Origin: Chrysemys picta bellii
Taxonomy: Eukaryota; Chordata; Testudines; Emydidae
Length of the DNA stretch: 64,000 nucleotides
Direction of reading: 5' to 3'
NCBI RefSeq assembly: GCF_011386835.1
Contig: NC_088799.1
Coordinates: 77,147,302-77,211,301 of the forward strand
Shown: positions 46,976 to 57,892 of the stretch, in pieces
Layout: each line of letters begins with the position of its first letter
Position numbering within the stretch: the stretch's first letter is position 1
The notes under the pieces: generated by a model
Seen by the model: only the letters and a program-made list of their open reading frames with translations
Database searches by the model: none
What the model was told of the DNA's origin: nothing
Position numbers and translations under genes: made by a program

Positions 46976-49842
46976 GTCTTAGCTGTGGGCAGTATCCTTG
47001 GATGGGGCCAGCGTCTTATCTTTGGACTGAGCTTGCTAGCTATTTTTTTCCAGTTAACTCGTTCTGTTCTTTTTCCTTCTCCCCTTCTTGGCTTCTTTTA
47101 ACCTACAAAGGAAACTTCCACTCTTCACTCATACACCTTTTCCCAACAATGAACACATACACATTGCCATTATACAGTACATTAGTCTTATTATTCAATG
47201 TATGCCATATACACCATTCCAGTAAAATAACTTATATACAGAGCTTTGGAGCAACAAACCAGGACAAGCACACCCACCTTTGAGGAGTCCAGTCGGTACA
47301 ACCTCTGGTGTCCAATAGCTTTCCTCCCTCCCCAGCCTCTGGCTAGAAATCTGAGGTAGCCAGAAGGATCCCATGTGCAATATGGGGAGTGGGTTAACCT
47401 TCCATGTCCTTGCTTCCAAAGACTGTTGATATGCAAATTTTAACAACATTTTTTTTCAATTAAAAGATCTGACCAATGAAGTTTCTTTTTTTTTTACTTA
47501 AGCAAATGTATTAGACTTTAGTATATCACATTTTTCCTGATTTATCCAAACACTTTGTATTCCAAGTTGAATAAAACAAGTATCTGCTTTTTTATTTAAC
47601 CCTTTTATTTAATTTTGAACTAGACTGTCTTATGAAAATATTAAACACAACAATTCTGGCCACAAGACAAACACCACAAGACAGGACATAGAACACAAAA
47701 ATAATTCCTATTGTACCAGTAAATGCATGGTACGTTGAATGCTGTTCAGCTGGCATCCGTTTTCTCTGATGATTTGAAAGACATTATTTACTTAAAATAT
47801 TTCCTTTATATACACATACGCTTGTTGATTTTAGGCAAAACAGAGGAATTACCCCATATTTCATTGTATTTGTTTTATAGGCAGCCCAGGTTTCAGTGGC
47901 TTCTACCTTATTAGTTAGATAATTTGCATTAATACAGATGCTTTCTGGCTTGCTTCCAGATCCAAAGCTATCCACAGCTTAAAGATTTTTACTTTAAAAA
48001 AAGGACACAATTAACTTTCCCAGACTTTTGATTGCCTTTTACTTCTAACTCCTGCTTTCAAATGCACAGTGATCTGAAAAAGACAACACAACCTATATTG
48101 GTAGGTTTGCATTTCTTTTACCTCTGCTACAATATACACTGCACATGTTCTGGGGAAAATGCGCATCCTCTCCACAATTCAATTTCCACAACACTAGCCA
48201 CATCAATTTCTACACAAGTTGTAACTGTTTCTTTTATGCGTACAAAATCTCCATGCACCCACAGCAAAGTGACAGCTCGATCACACAGAGCCAGGGGCAC
48301 TGTCCTTCTCTCTCTTTACCAGATCTTTTATCTGCTATTTTGTTACCCAAAAACAATTTTAAATCTTTTATTCTTCTGGCTTTGACTACCCTGCTGCAGC
48401 CACAACCTTTGGTCTTTATTTAAAACATTTTAAATCTTGTAGAATTAAGTCACTTTAAGGATTAAATGCTAAATACCTTAAACTACACTAGTTTCCTGTG
48501 CCTGGCAAAAGTATTCTCGGTTTTGCAACTTTAAACAATACCAGTTCATCTTAAACTTATAAAATACAGATTGTACACAGCAGGAGTGTTCTTCAGCAAA
48601 TTCGACTAAATTATTCATAGTCGAATAATTCCACTTAAATAACCTCTTGCCTGGATTACTTACAGAAATTCTTACCAAGTTTCACTGCTTAATTCCCTCT
48701 AGCAACTATAGAGTTAACTTCTCACTCTCTTTTTTTTTTTTTAAATCACTTGTTTGTCTCCCAAAGCGACACCCAATCAACTCAGATTTTACCATTCCAA
48801 TTATTGTCCTGGGGATTTGAAATCGCCATGCTTATAATTACTTACTCCTTTTCTTCCACTATGCCCTTAACGTTTCCAACCTGTTTTCTAATCTATCTGT
48901 TGACTGCCCGTTTGGGCCCGATCCTGCTTTTCTTGCTGAACCGTCCCTTCCATGGGCACCGGCTTGATCCACTATCAATTTAGCTAGGAGGGTGGGCTTC
49001 TCAACTAGCCCCCACCCTTCCTGGTCTCTTCCCTTAAACATTCTTACTCACAAGGCTACCCGAGTCCTCCCTCGTGAGGCTTGCCACCTGGGCAAAAACG
49101 CATGGCCCATTGGCGTTTAACTATTCAATTTTTTTTTTTTGTGGCAAACACACTGCTGTTACAGCATATGCAAACACAAATGGTTAAATTCTGACAAGTC
49201 CCTGAAGGACCAGTACTTGCTTAGCCAGTGCTTCCTTTTCTGCCTGGAAGTCCTGTCTCAAGGCTTGCAACTTGCCCTGGGCGTAAGTTTGAGTTGCTGC
49301 CTGGTTCATGATCTATGCTCTTAATTGCTTAATTCTAGTTATCAAGTACACAACTCTTCCCTTTTCTCCAACTTTTGTATTGCTCAGTCTTGCTACGACT
49401 GGGGTAGATCCACCTGACACCCTTCCCAGTCAACCGGGGTGGAGAAAGGAATGCTTAACCCCTCTCCGGTTCTCAGACTTACTGCGGCTGAGAGTGGGCA
49501 CACTTTCATACTCACACACGTATATCCAGACTGGCCACGTCTTTGTATAACGTCCAGAGAAGGAGGAGAGGTGGAAGGGAGATTATCCTGTATACAGCTT
49601 GTCCAGAATCTCTGACTTGCTTTCACTCTTGGGAGGGCTGTTCTTTTACACCCTGGGGTCTCCTGCGGCGTCTCTTTCAGAGATTCCAGTCCAGGACGGC
49701 TGCCTGTGGCTTCTTCACAGCGTCCCCAAACCACGCCAGCTCCAGGGTCTCAAAGGCAGACTGTTGGATCTCACTGGACAGTTAAGCTTTGCAAATGTAA
49801 TCTCAGCACTTGTAACTTGTATTGTCTTTGGTTTGCCTCTGT
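46976..49842. other. Provirus interior without recognisable pol
   Basis: A 2.9-kb stretch between the gag matrix and the integrase end. It is AT- and T-rich, with only short open frames on either strand. I recognise no capsid, protease, reverse transcriptase or RNase H motif. A small minus-strand frame near 49190-49310 (MNQAATQTYAQGKLQALRQD…) looks like a coiled coil, and 49393-49734 minus is a Pro/Ser/Thr-rich frame that could be decayed gag. The region may be a replacement or heavy decay of gag-pol. Confidence 0.45.
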
Positions 49843-50157
49843 CTATATTTTTTCACAGCCAGCTGGGGCCGAAAGCAGTTTTTCTTTTGGTTTATAGTTA
49901 TAACATACAAATAAATAATCCATTTGTCCCGGTCTAAGATCAACCAGAATATCCCTGAGGGAATCCATCCTGTCTGCAGAAAAGGTTCCGCAGCTTGGCC
50001 AATCTTTAGTTGGGGACAAATGAGCAGTAAAGGAAGGCCATTGAATTTGGCATAAATTTCTCATCTTAGATTTAGTCAAACCGGTTGTTCCAGAGATTTC
50101 CTTCCAATCTCTGAGTACCAGAGACAACGGGGCATTCCCCCAGGCATTTACTGCCAA
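49843..50157 (-). pseudogene. gag: Gag matrix (MA) segment
   Basis: A 104-codon frame resembling the gammaretroviral matrix domain: PLSLVLRDWKEI near the N-terminus (like the PLSLTL..W signature), then LCQIQWPSF and GTFSADRMDSLRDIL, the WP.F....GTF block of MA. It ends at a stop after CEKI, and the expected capsid continuation is not seen. The methionine at 50157 lies after the leader; no myristoylation glycine follows it (MAV instead of MG), which may reflect decay or a different true start. Confidence 0.8.
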
Positions 50158-50545
50158 ATTGTCCCATTTAGACTGTAGGGGCCTCTAACCCCAACCCGGG
50201 GCCTCTAACCCTAATCCAGGGCCTCTAACCCCAATTGAGATGGACCAGGGACTCTAACCCTACCTCTCAATATCTGGCGATCGCTTACCTCCCCAGGGAC
50301 TCGAACCCCGAAGACCTGACCTCCCCAGGGACTCAAACCCCAAAGACCTGGATCCTACTCAACGGGTAGGTGGACGTTGCTGGGTTTCTACGGGCTTCAG
50401 CTGGTTCACAGGACTCGCCTTATCGCCGACGCAGGGATCAGGTTACCGGGCAAGGCTCCTCAAAGCCAGAGGATGCACGCTGTGTTGCTTCAGAGTCTGA
50501 TCTCGCACCGGAGAGTCAGATGAGTCCCGGCGGAGTCGCCAAATT
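50158..50545 (-). promoter_or_regulatory. Proviral leader with candidate primer-binding site and tandem repeats
   Basis: On the minus strand, TGGCGACTCCGCCGGGAC (50524-50541) sits 4 nt from the reconstructed LTR end, where a primer-binding site belongs. It does not match the common Pro, Lys or His primers, and I cannot name the tRNA. Downstream the leader has two 32-bp copies of cctccccagggactcgaacc-type units (about 50289-50352) and three ggggcctctaacccc-type units (50177-50238). Confidence 0.55.
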
Positions 50546-50549
50546 TGTC

Positions 50550-51927
50550 TGTAAGCACAGTCAGGATGAGCTCTACCCTGACATCTGGTGATGAATTATG
50601 GCGAGTGTGGAAAAGAACTCCAGGGGCTGATCTTGTTTGCATAGGCACACCCACTCGCCTGGCATGAAACAACAGCAACTCAAAGTGGTTACTTTGGCTG
50701 GTGTGGGATCCCCAGTTTTCTCTGTTATTGGGGCAGGAAGAATAAAGTTTTGTTACCCTGATTCTGTGAATCAAGGCCAGTGGAACTGTTGTATGACAGA
50801 AGGACTGAGTGAGTCCTTCACCATTACCTAAGTAGCACTTGCTTGACAAGGGGCATGGGTTACAAAACCCAGTGAATTGAGAGAGGATGGGGACAGGTAT
50901 TTGTACCTGATGGTATGGGCCCCCCTCTGAGGGTTTGAAGCACCAATTGCACTACTGCTTCTCTCCACTGTTGAATGTCAGAGCTAATTTTGATTCCATT
51001 AGGAGTCTACTTACAGACTGCTGAGCTGAATTCACTTTGGGACGATGGTGCACTAGCACTAGGGCTCCCCTACTATGAGCTGAAATTGCTAAGAGCTGAA
51101 ATCACAAAAGAGCTAAAGTTATTAAGAGCTGAGATCACTGAGTGCTGTGTTAACTAGTGGGGGAGCCTGAAGCTATATTGCTAAGCAGCTGGCGGAGCAA
51201 TTTGTGGGGATGACTGGAGGAGCAGCGAGAGGCGCGGAGCCTTGTGGGGCCGATTGGAGCGGCACAGGGAACGGCGAGCGGAGCTGTTTGCGGGGACGGC
51301 TGGAGCGGCTCACAGGTCGGTGAGCGGAGCGGAGCAGAGCGGAGCAGCTTGTGGGACAGCAAGAAGTGGACTGGCTCGTGGTGAAGGCTGTGGCGGAACC
51401 CCACGGAGAGACGGCCAGCCAGCCTTCGATCACGTAAGGTGCCCCTTAACACCCTGCGTGCCCCCCCCCTTTTTACTCTGGGGCTGCACTGACCAGGGAC
51501 AGAGACTTTGGGGTCTGTTGGACTTTTGGGACTTTGGGTGGTTGCTGGACCCAAGAGACTTTGGGGGTGTTGGACTTGGGGGACTCTGGGTTGCTGGATT
51601 CAAGAACCAAAGGGAAAGGACACAGCCCAATTTGCTGAGGTGGGTTTTTGCTCATGGTTTGTGTTATGAATCCTGTTTGTGGTGTTTTTCCAATTTAATG
51701 CTGATGTCGTTTACCTCATGTTATTAAACATTTTCTATTACACTCAGACTCCGTGCTTGCGAGAGGGGAAGTATTGCCTCTTAGAGGCACCCAGGGGGTG
51801 GTATGTAATTGTCCCAGGTCACTGGGTGGGGGCTCGAGCCGGTTTTGCATTGCATTATTGAAACGGAACCCCTAGATACAGAACCCGGCCCTTGTTGCTG
51901 CCAACTTAGATGGGCAGAAGGGTTACA
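50550..51927 (+). mobile_element. Solo LTR inserted at the provirus leader/LTR junction
   Basis: 1378 bp beginning TGTAAGCACAG and ending AGGGTTACA (TGTAA/TTACA termini), flanked by a 4-bp duplication TGTC (50546-50549 and 51928-51931). The right TGTC is also the first four bases of the proviral LTR, so the insertion hit exactly the end of that LTR. It contains an internal ggagcggc-type GC-rich stretch (51180-51360) and a short agagctgaaat tandem (51075-51140). Two polyadenylation-like sites occur (aagaataaag 50731; ttattaaaca 51720). The 3' part is related to the fragment at 41371-42440. Confidence 0.8.
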
Positions 51928-52889
51928 TGTCGGGGACTCGAACCCAGACAGCACGGTTTGTTGTCTGACCGCAGAGAGACAGGCAACACCAGCCAGGTCC
52001 AAACACAAGCTCTTTATTGAAGAGTGCACACAACAATAGAGAGCGGCCCATCTCCAAAGAGAACCAGCCCCGATTACAATAACTAGTAAGGTTATATAGA
52101 CAGTTCCGTCGCGTCATAGTTAAAACAACCCAACCCCCCTTTATTAGTTAGAAAGCTTCTAATATTCATGCATATCTATCTTCTTTGACACTACAAACAA
52201 TTTGTGATGCCTCAGCAACTTCTTATGAGCTTTGTTGTCATGCACCAGAAACTAGGAGAAAGGAGGGAGTTAAGAACAGATGAAGAACAGAAACAGGGAG
52301 TGGAGACTGCAAGTTTCCATATGTCCAAACAAACTGTTCCTAGCACTTCTGGTACAAGAATGTGGCCCCCCCTCTTATCTCGTTCTCTGCAGCTCAAGCA
52401 AGCATGTCCTCAGGTTTCACAGAGAGACAGGAATGGCCCAGCAACTACTGTTAGGGTATGTCTACACTACGAAATTAGTTCGAATTTATAGAAGCCGGTT
52501 TTATAGAAATTGGTTGTATACAGCCGATTGTGTGTGTCCCCACATAAAATGCTCTAAGTGCTCTAGTTGGCGGACCGCGTCCACAGTACCGAGGCTAGCG
52601 TCGACTTCCGGAGCATTGCACTATGGGTAGCTATCCCACAGCTATCCCACAGTTCCCGCAGTCTCCGCCGCCCATTGGAATTCTGGGTTGAGATCCCAAT
52701 GCCCGGATGATGCAAAACAGTGTCGCGGGAGGTTCTGGGTACATGTCGTCAGGCCCCTCCCCCTCCGTCACAGCAACGGCAGACAATAGATTCGCGCCTT
52801 TTTACCTGGGTTACCTGTGCAGACAACATACCACGGCAAGCATGGAGCCTGCTCAGCTCAGCTGAGCTCACCGTCACCATATGTCCTCT

Positions 52890-53355
52890 GGGTGCCGGCA
52901 GACGTGGGACTGCATTGCTACACAGCAGCAGCTGCTAACTTCCTTTTGGCGGTAGACGGTGTAGCATGACTAATAGCCGTGGGGCTGGCAGCCGTAGGGC
53001 TGCATTGCACCAGCCCCTTGCCCTTTGGTAGAAGATGGTATATTACGACTGGTATCTGTCGTGGTCATACTGCAGTGGCTGTCAATCATGGGCACCTGGG
53101 CAGACATGCTACTGTCTCGATGATGATGGCTATCAGTCGTAGTATACTATTTTCTGCCAATTGCCCAGTATTGTCTGCTAAGCACCCAGAAGAGGCCGAG
53201 GGCGATCTGGGTGCTGGCAGACGTGGGGCTGGCAGACGTGGGGCTGCATTGCTATACAGCAGCAGCCCCTTGCCTTTTGGTAGAAGATGGTATATTACGA
53301 TTGGTATCCGTCGTCATCGTACTGCAGAGGCTATCAGTCATGCTGCACCATCGGC
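52890..53355. repeat. Internal imperfect repeats of the Harbinger element
   Basis: Blocks ggcagacgtgggactgcatt, ccccttgccctttggtagaa and gatggtatattacgactggt recur two to three times (about 52890, 52990 and 53215) in the untranslated region before the transposase. Confidence 0.75.
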
Positions 53356-53422
53356 TGCCAGCTTAAGATGTAAAAAATAGATTTGTTCTGTATTCATTTG
53401 CTTCCCCTTCCTCCGTGAAATC

Positions 53423-53470
53423 AACGGCCTGCTAAGCCCAGGGTTTTCAGTTTAATCTTTGGGGGGACCA
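53423..53470 (+). repeat. tRNA-SINE-like fragment inside the Harbinger
   Basis: aacggcctgctaagcccagg and gttttcagtttaatctttgg parallel the head of the turtle SINE at 20860-20910 (actggcctgctaaacccagg, gttgtgagttcaatccttga). Only about 45 bp are similar. Confidence 0.55.
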
Positions 53471-53665
53471 TTCTGTGTGACAGTTGTTTGTGTTTCTCCC
53501 TGATGCACAGCCACCTTTCTTGATTTTAATTCCCTGTACCTGTACCTGTACGCCATGTCGTCACTCGGTCCTCCCTCCCTCCCGCCCTCCCTCCTTCTCC
53601 TGGTCCGTCAGATACTAGTTTCGCGCCTTTTTTTCTGACCAGGCGCCATAGCTAGCACTGGGATC

Positions 53666-54667
53666 ATGGAGCCCGCTCAGATCACCGCGGCAATTATGAG
53701 CACTATGAACACCACGCGCATTGTCCTGGAGTATATGCAGAGCCAGGACATGCCAAGGCGAAACCCGGACCAGCCGAGGAGGCGATTGCAGCGCGGTGAA
53801 GAGAGTGATGAGGAAATTGACATGGACATAGACCTCTCACAAGGCACAGGCCCCAGCAATGTGGAAATCATGGTGTCACTGGGGCAGGTTCATGCCGTGG
53901 AACGCCGATTCTGGGCCCGGGAAACAAGCACAGACTGGTGGGACCGCATCGTGCTGCAGGTGTGGAACGATTCCCAGTGGCTGCGAAACTTTCGCATGCA
54001 TAAGGGCACTTTCATGGAACTTTGTGACTTGCTTTCCCCTGCCCTGAAACGCCAGGATACCAAGATGAGAGCAGCCCTCACAGTTGAGAAGCGAGTGGCG
54101 ATAGCCCTGTGGAAGCTTGCAATGCTAGACAGCTACCAGTCAGTCGGGAATCAATTTGGAGTGGGCAAATCTACGGTGGGGTCTGCTGTGATCCAAGTTG
54201 CCAGGGCAATGAAAGACCTGGTGATATCAAGGGTAGTGACTCTGGGCAACGTGCAGGCAATAGTGGATGGTTTTGCTGAAATGGGATTCCCAAACTGTGG
54301 TGGGGCTATAGACGGAACCCATATCCCTATCTTGGCATCGGAGCACCAAGCCACCGACTACATAAACCGCAAGGGGTACTTTTCAATGCTGCTGCAAGCC
54401 CTGGTGGATCACAAGGGACGTTTCACCAACATCAACGTGGGATGGCCGAGAAAGGTACATGATGCTCGCGTCTTCAGGAACTCTGGTCTGTTTCGAAAGC
54501 TGGAGGAAGGGACTTTCTTCCCGGACCAGAAAGTAACCGTTGGGGATGTTGAAATGCCTATCGTGATCCTTGGGGGCCCAGCCTACCCCTTAATGCCATG
54601 GCTCATGAAGCCGTACACAGGCAGCCTGGACAGTAGTCAGGACCTGTTCAACTACACTGCATTTTAA
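53666..54667 (+). pseudogene. Harbinger (HARBI1-like) DDE transposase, C-terminally truncated
   Basis: A 333-codon frame of a PIF/Harbinger transposase. From the N-terminus there is an acidic leader (EESDEEIDMDIDLS), then helical DNA-binding sequence (VEKRVAIALWKLA, SVGNQFGVGKSTV). The catalytic domain follows, with the first aspartate in GGAIDGTHIPI (about residue 212), and VHDARVFRNSGLF carrying the second. It ends at DSSQDLFNYTAF-stop, before the conserved segment with the third catalytic residue (the VE.AFGRLK region). A live enzyme needs all three acidic residues, so this one should be inactive. The usual GDPAYPL motif reads GGPAYPL. The related cellular protein is HARBI1. Confidence 0.92.
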
Positions 54668-55923
54668 AACTTTAACTCTTATTGAAGGCCAGCCTTCTGA
54701 TGCTTGGGCGATCATCTGGGGTGGAGTGACTGGGTGGCTGGAGGCCCCCCCACCGTGTTCTTGGGCGTCTGGGTGAGGAGGCTATGGAACTTGGGGAGGA
54801 GGGCTGTTGGTTAAACAGGGGCTGTAGCGGCGGTCTCTGCTCCTGCTGCCTTTCCTGCAGCTCAACCATACGCTCGAGCATATCAGTTTGATGCTCCAGC
54901 AGACGGAGCATTGACTCTTGCCGTCTGTCTGCAAGCTGACGCCACCTATCATCTTCAGCCCGCCACTTGCTCTTTTCATCCTGCCATTCAGCCCGCCACC
55001 TCTCCTCTCATTCATATTGTGCTTTTCTCATGTCCGACATTGACTGCCTCCACGCATTCTGCTGTGCTCTATCAGCGTGGGAGGACATCTGCAGCTCCGT
55101 GAACATATCGTCCCGCGTCCTCCGTTTTCTCTTTCTAATGTTCACTAGCCTCTGCGAAGGAGAAACATTTGCAGCTGGTGGAGGAGAAGGGAGAGGTGGT
55201 TAAAAAAAGACACATTTTAGAGAACAATGGGTACACTCTTTCATTACAAGGTCGCATTTTTCCTCTGCCTGCCGGTTTGGTATGAGAGATCATTCACGCA
55301 GTGCCCCAGGCAACATATTTCGGCTTGCAGGCAACCATGGTAGGCCACAGTCTTTTGGCTTTTTTAACCTTCTTAACATGCGGGAAAGGTTTCAAACAGT
55401 AGCGCATTTCCCATATCAAGGATGAATTGGGTTGGCCATTTAAAATGGGTTTTCAATGTAAAAGGAGGGGCTGCGGTTTCCCGGTTAACATGCGGCACAA
55501 ACCCAAGTAAACCACCCCCCCCCACACACACACCCGATTCTCTGGGATGATCACTTCACCCCTCCCCCCACCGCGTGGTTAACAGCGGGGAACATTTCTG
55601 TTCAGAAGAGCAGGAACGGGCACCTCTGAATGTCCCCTTAATAAAATCACCCCATTTCAACCAGGTGACCGTGAATGATATCACTCTCCTGAGGATAACA
55701 AAGAGAGATAAGGAATGGATATTGTCTGCATGCCAGCAAACACCGGGACCATACGCTGCCATGCTTTGTTATGCAATGATTCCAGACTACGTGCTACTGG
55801 CCTGGAGTACATGAAGGAGAGCTTTCTGGAGATGTCCCTGGAGGATTTCCGCTCCATCCCCATACACGTTAACAGACTTTTCCAGTAGATGTACTGGCCG
55901 CGATTGCCAGGGCAAATTAATCA
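54668..55923. other. Harbinger interior between the two genes
   Basis: Non-coding or decayed sequence. Minus-strand frames at 54672-55102 contain Q-rich helical text (ELQERQQEQRPPLQP) that may be the C-terminal coiled tail of the Myb-like partner or its decayed exon. 55203-55860 shows no recognisable coding. Confidence 0.45.
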
Positions 55924-56522
55924 TTAAACACGCTTGCTTTTAAACCATGTGTAATGTTTACAAATATTTACAAAGGTACACTCACCAGAGGTCTCCTGTG
56001 TGCCCTGAGGGTCTTGGGTGAGTTCGGGGGTTACTGGTTCCAGGTCCAGGGTCACAAACATATCCTGGCTGTTGGGGAAACCGGTTTCTCCGCTTCCTTG
56101 CTGCTGTGAGCTACCTACAGTACCTCCATCCTCATCTTCCTCGTTCCCCGAACCGTCTTCCCTGTGTGTTTCTCCATTGACGGAGTCATAGCACACGGTT
56201 GGGGTAGTGGTGGCTGCACCCCCTAGAATGGCATGCAGCTCCGCGTAGAAGCGGCAAGTTTGCGGCTCTGCCCCGGACCTTCCGTTTGCTTCTCTGGCTT
56301 TGTGGTAGGCTTGCCGTAGCTCCTTAATTTTCACACGGCACTGCTGTGTGTCCCTGTTATGGCCTCGATCCTTCATGGCCTTGGAGACCTTTTCTAATAC
56401 TTTGCCATTTCTTTTACTGCTACGGAGTTCAGCTAGCACTGATTCATCTCCTCATATGGCGAGCAGATCCCGTACCTCCCGTTCGGTCCATGCTGGAGCT
56501 CTTTTGCGATCCTGGGACTCCA
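55924..56522 (-). pseudogene. Harbinger Myb/SANT-like DNA-binding protein, nonsense-mutated
   Basis: The frame begins with a Met at 56520-56522 in MESQDRKRAPAWTEREVRDL, the start of a trihelix/Myb-SANT-like domain, and hits TGA near 56453 where relatives have tryptophan (AIWGDE). It then continues as 56439-55924: LAELRSSKRNGKVLEKVSKA, QCRVKIKELRQAYHKA and CRFYAEL, the helices of the domain. An acidic Ser/Glu/Gln-rich tail follows. In Harbinger elements this partner brings the transposase to the termini. The single TGG-to-TGA change separates the first helix from the rest. Confidence 0.88.
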
Positions 56523-57252
56523 TCACGGTTACCTGTGCTGATGAGCTCTGCGTGGTCACCTGTGCTCTCCACGCTGAGCAAACAGGAAATGAAATTCAAA
56601 CGTTCGCGGGTCTTTTCCTGTCTACCTGGTCAGTGCATCTGAGTTGAGAGTGCTGTCCAGAGCGGTCACAATGAAGCACTGTGGGATAGCTCCCAGAGGC
56701 CAATAATGTCGAATTCCGTCCACACTACCCCAATTCCGACCCGCAAAGGCCGATTTTATCGCTAATAGCCTCGTCGAAGGTGGTGTAAAGAAACCGGTTT
56801 AAAGGACCCTTTAAGTCGAAAGAAAGGGCTTCGTCGTGTGGACGTGTCCAGGCTTAATTCGATTTAACGCTGCTAAAGTCGACCTAAACCCGTAGTGTAG
56901 ACCAGGCCTTAGCCTCACTTTGGCTAAGCTGGCCAAACAATGTTCTATACTCCATATTTTTGGGCCTAGCAATTATAAAGAGATTGCACTACAGTACTTG
57001 TATTAGGTGAATTGAAATATACTATTTGTTTTTTACAGTGCAAATATTTGTAATAAAAAATAAATCTAAAGTGAGCACTGTACACTTTGTATTATGTGTT
57101 GTAATTGAAATGAATATATTTGAAAATGTAGAAAACATCCAAAAATATTTGCATAAATGGTATTCTATTGTTTAACAGTGTCATTAATCAATTAATTTTT
57201 TTTAATCGCATGATTAATCGCGATCAATTTTTTTAATCGCTTGATAGCCCAA

Positions 57253-57260
57253 GTATTTAC
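57253..57260. repeat. hAT 8-bp target duplication, right
   Basis: GTATTTAC, matching 42480-42487. Confidence 0.75.
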
Positions 57261-57344
57261 ATAAACACACCCATAGTCTCTTCCCCTCCCAGCCAGCTGT
57301 CAGGGAAGCATTCATTCAGACCCTGCTTACATAGGAAAGAACTC

Positions 57345-57562
57345 GGGGCTTGTTTACACAGGAAAGTTATATCAGGATAAGCTAAGGTGTGAATTTAAAC
57401 TGGTGTGTTATACCAATATAACTTCCATGTGGATACTCATATTCCAGTATCAGAATGGCTTTTTTTTTTTAGCTTATGACACTTAGGAAGGGGTTTAAGC
57501 TAAAAAAAAAAAAAAGCTCCCTTATACCTGAATAAACCATAACTATACTGTTATAACCAGTA
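57345..57562. mobile_element. MITE (ggggcttgtttacacagg type), partial
   Basis: It starts ggggcttgtttacacaggaa and contains ggtgtgttataccaatataa and later ttataaccagtaaaac in inverted sense. Poly-A/T runs inside. The right boundary is uncertain. Confidence 0.45.
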
Positions 57563-57635
57563 AAACTTTACCAGAGAAAGAAGATGGCATGAAAAGGAGA
57601 AACAGAGGTTTTTTAATCACAATTGCCCAACATCT

Positions 57636-57892
57636 AGGTCTGGTCTACACGATAGGCTTACATCAGTATAACAGCATTGCTCAGGGGTGTGAAAAATCCA
57701 TACCCCTGAGCTACATAGTTATACTCACCTAACCCCTGCTGTAGACAGTGCTATGTCAGTGGGAGAGTGTCTCTCAGGGAGATGGATTAACTGCACTGAC
57801 AGGAGACGATCTCTCCTGCCGGCATAGAGTGTCTTCATTAAAGCACTACAGCAGGTGTAGCCGCGCCGATGCAGAGTTGTAAGTGTAGACCT
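57636..57892. mobile_element. PIF/Harbinger-type MITE
   Basis: Left AGGTCTGGTCTACAC and right GTGTAGACCT are inverted. The same GTCTACAC core terminates the Harbinger at 52454. Confidence 0.7.

Larger units (their letters stand above)
52454..56908 (+). mobile_element. PIF/Harbinger transposon, two-gene, degraded
   Basis: Terminal inverted repeats GGGTATGTCTACACTACG (left) and, inverted, GGCCTGGTCTACACTACGGG (right). Exact TTA target duplication (52451-52453, 56909-56911), the PIF/Harbinger hallmark. It carries the two expected genes in opposite orientations: a DDE transposase (53666-54667, plus) and a Myb/SANT-like DNA-binding protein (55924-56522, minus). Both are defective. It inserted in the provirus 5' LTR after the provirus integrated. 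Confidence 0.95.
43893..56971 (-). mobile_element. Endogenous gammaretrovirus-like provirus, defective, with nested insertions
   Basis: Minus-strand provirus with two LTRs (left 43893-44481 is the 3' LTR; right 51928-56971 is the 5' LTR once the Harbinger is removed). A 4-bp duplication ATTA flanks it (43889-43892, 56972-56975). On the minus strand a polypurine tract ACAAAGGGGGGAT adjoins the 3' LTR. Order on the minus strand: 5' LTR, leader with candidate primer site, gag matrix, a long stretch without recognisable pol, the integrase C-terminus, env, polypurine tract, 3' LTR. All genes are broken. The 4-bp duplication, matrix and CX6CC transmembrane envelope fit the gamma/ERV1 group. Confidence 0.9.
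51928..56971 (-). repeat. Provirus 5' LTR, interrupted by a Harbinger transposon
   Basis: LTR parts 51928-52453 and 56912-56971 match the 589-bp 3' LTR; the break at ctactgtta | gcctcactttgg corresponds to ctactgttagcctaactttgg in the intact copy. It ends (plus strand) in gggcctagca before ATTA. Confidence 0.92.
42488..57252 (+). mobile_element. hAT DNA transposon, split by a provirus
   Basis: Long terminal inverted repeats of several hundred bases: the left gattaatcgca, cactgttaaacaatagaata and acaagtactgtaatgcaatc appear inverted at 56990-57245. The exact 8-bp flanks GTATTTAC fit hAT. A transposase remnant lies at 43232-43714. The provirus 43893-56971 interrupts the right arm at attcattat|a; removing it restores text matching the left arm (tttcatgataaagagattgc versus tttcattataaagagattgc). 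Without the insertion the element is about 1.7 kb, an internally deleted derivative. Confidence 0.88.

Noticed and set aside
49393..49734. 113-aa minus-strand ORF as a gag gene
   Set aside because: Low-complexity Ser/Pro/Thr content without a capsid or nucleocapsid motif; mentioned only as possible decayed gag.
50177..50352. CRISPR-like spaced repeats in the proviral leader
   Set aside because: Only two to three short imperfect direct repeats without equal-length spacers, in a retroviral leader of a vertebrate genome.
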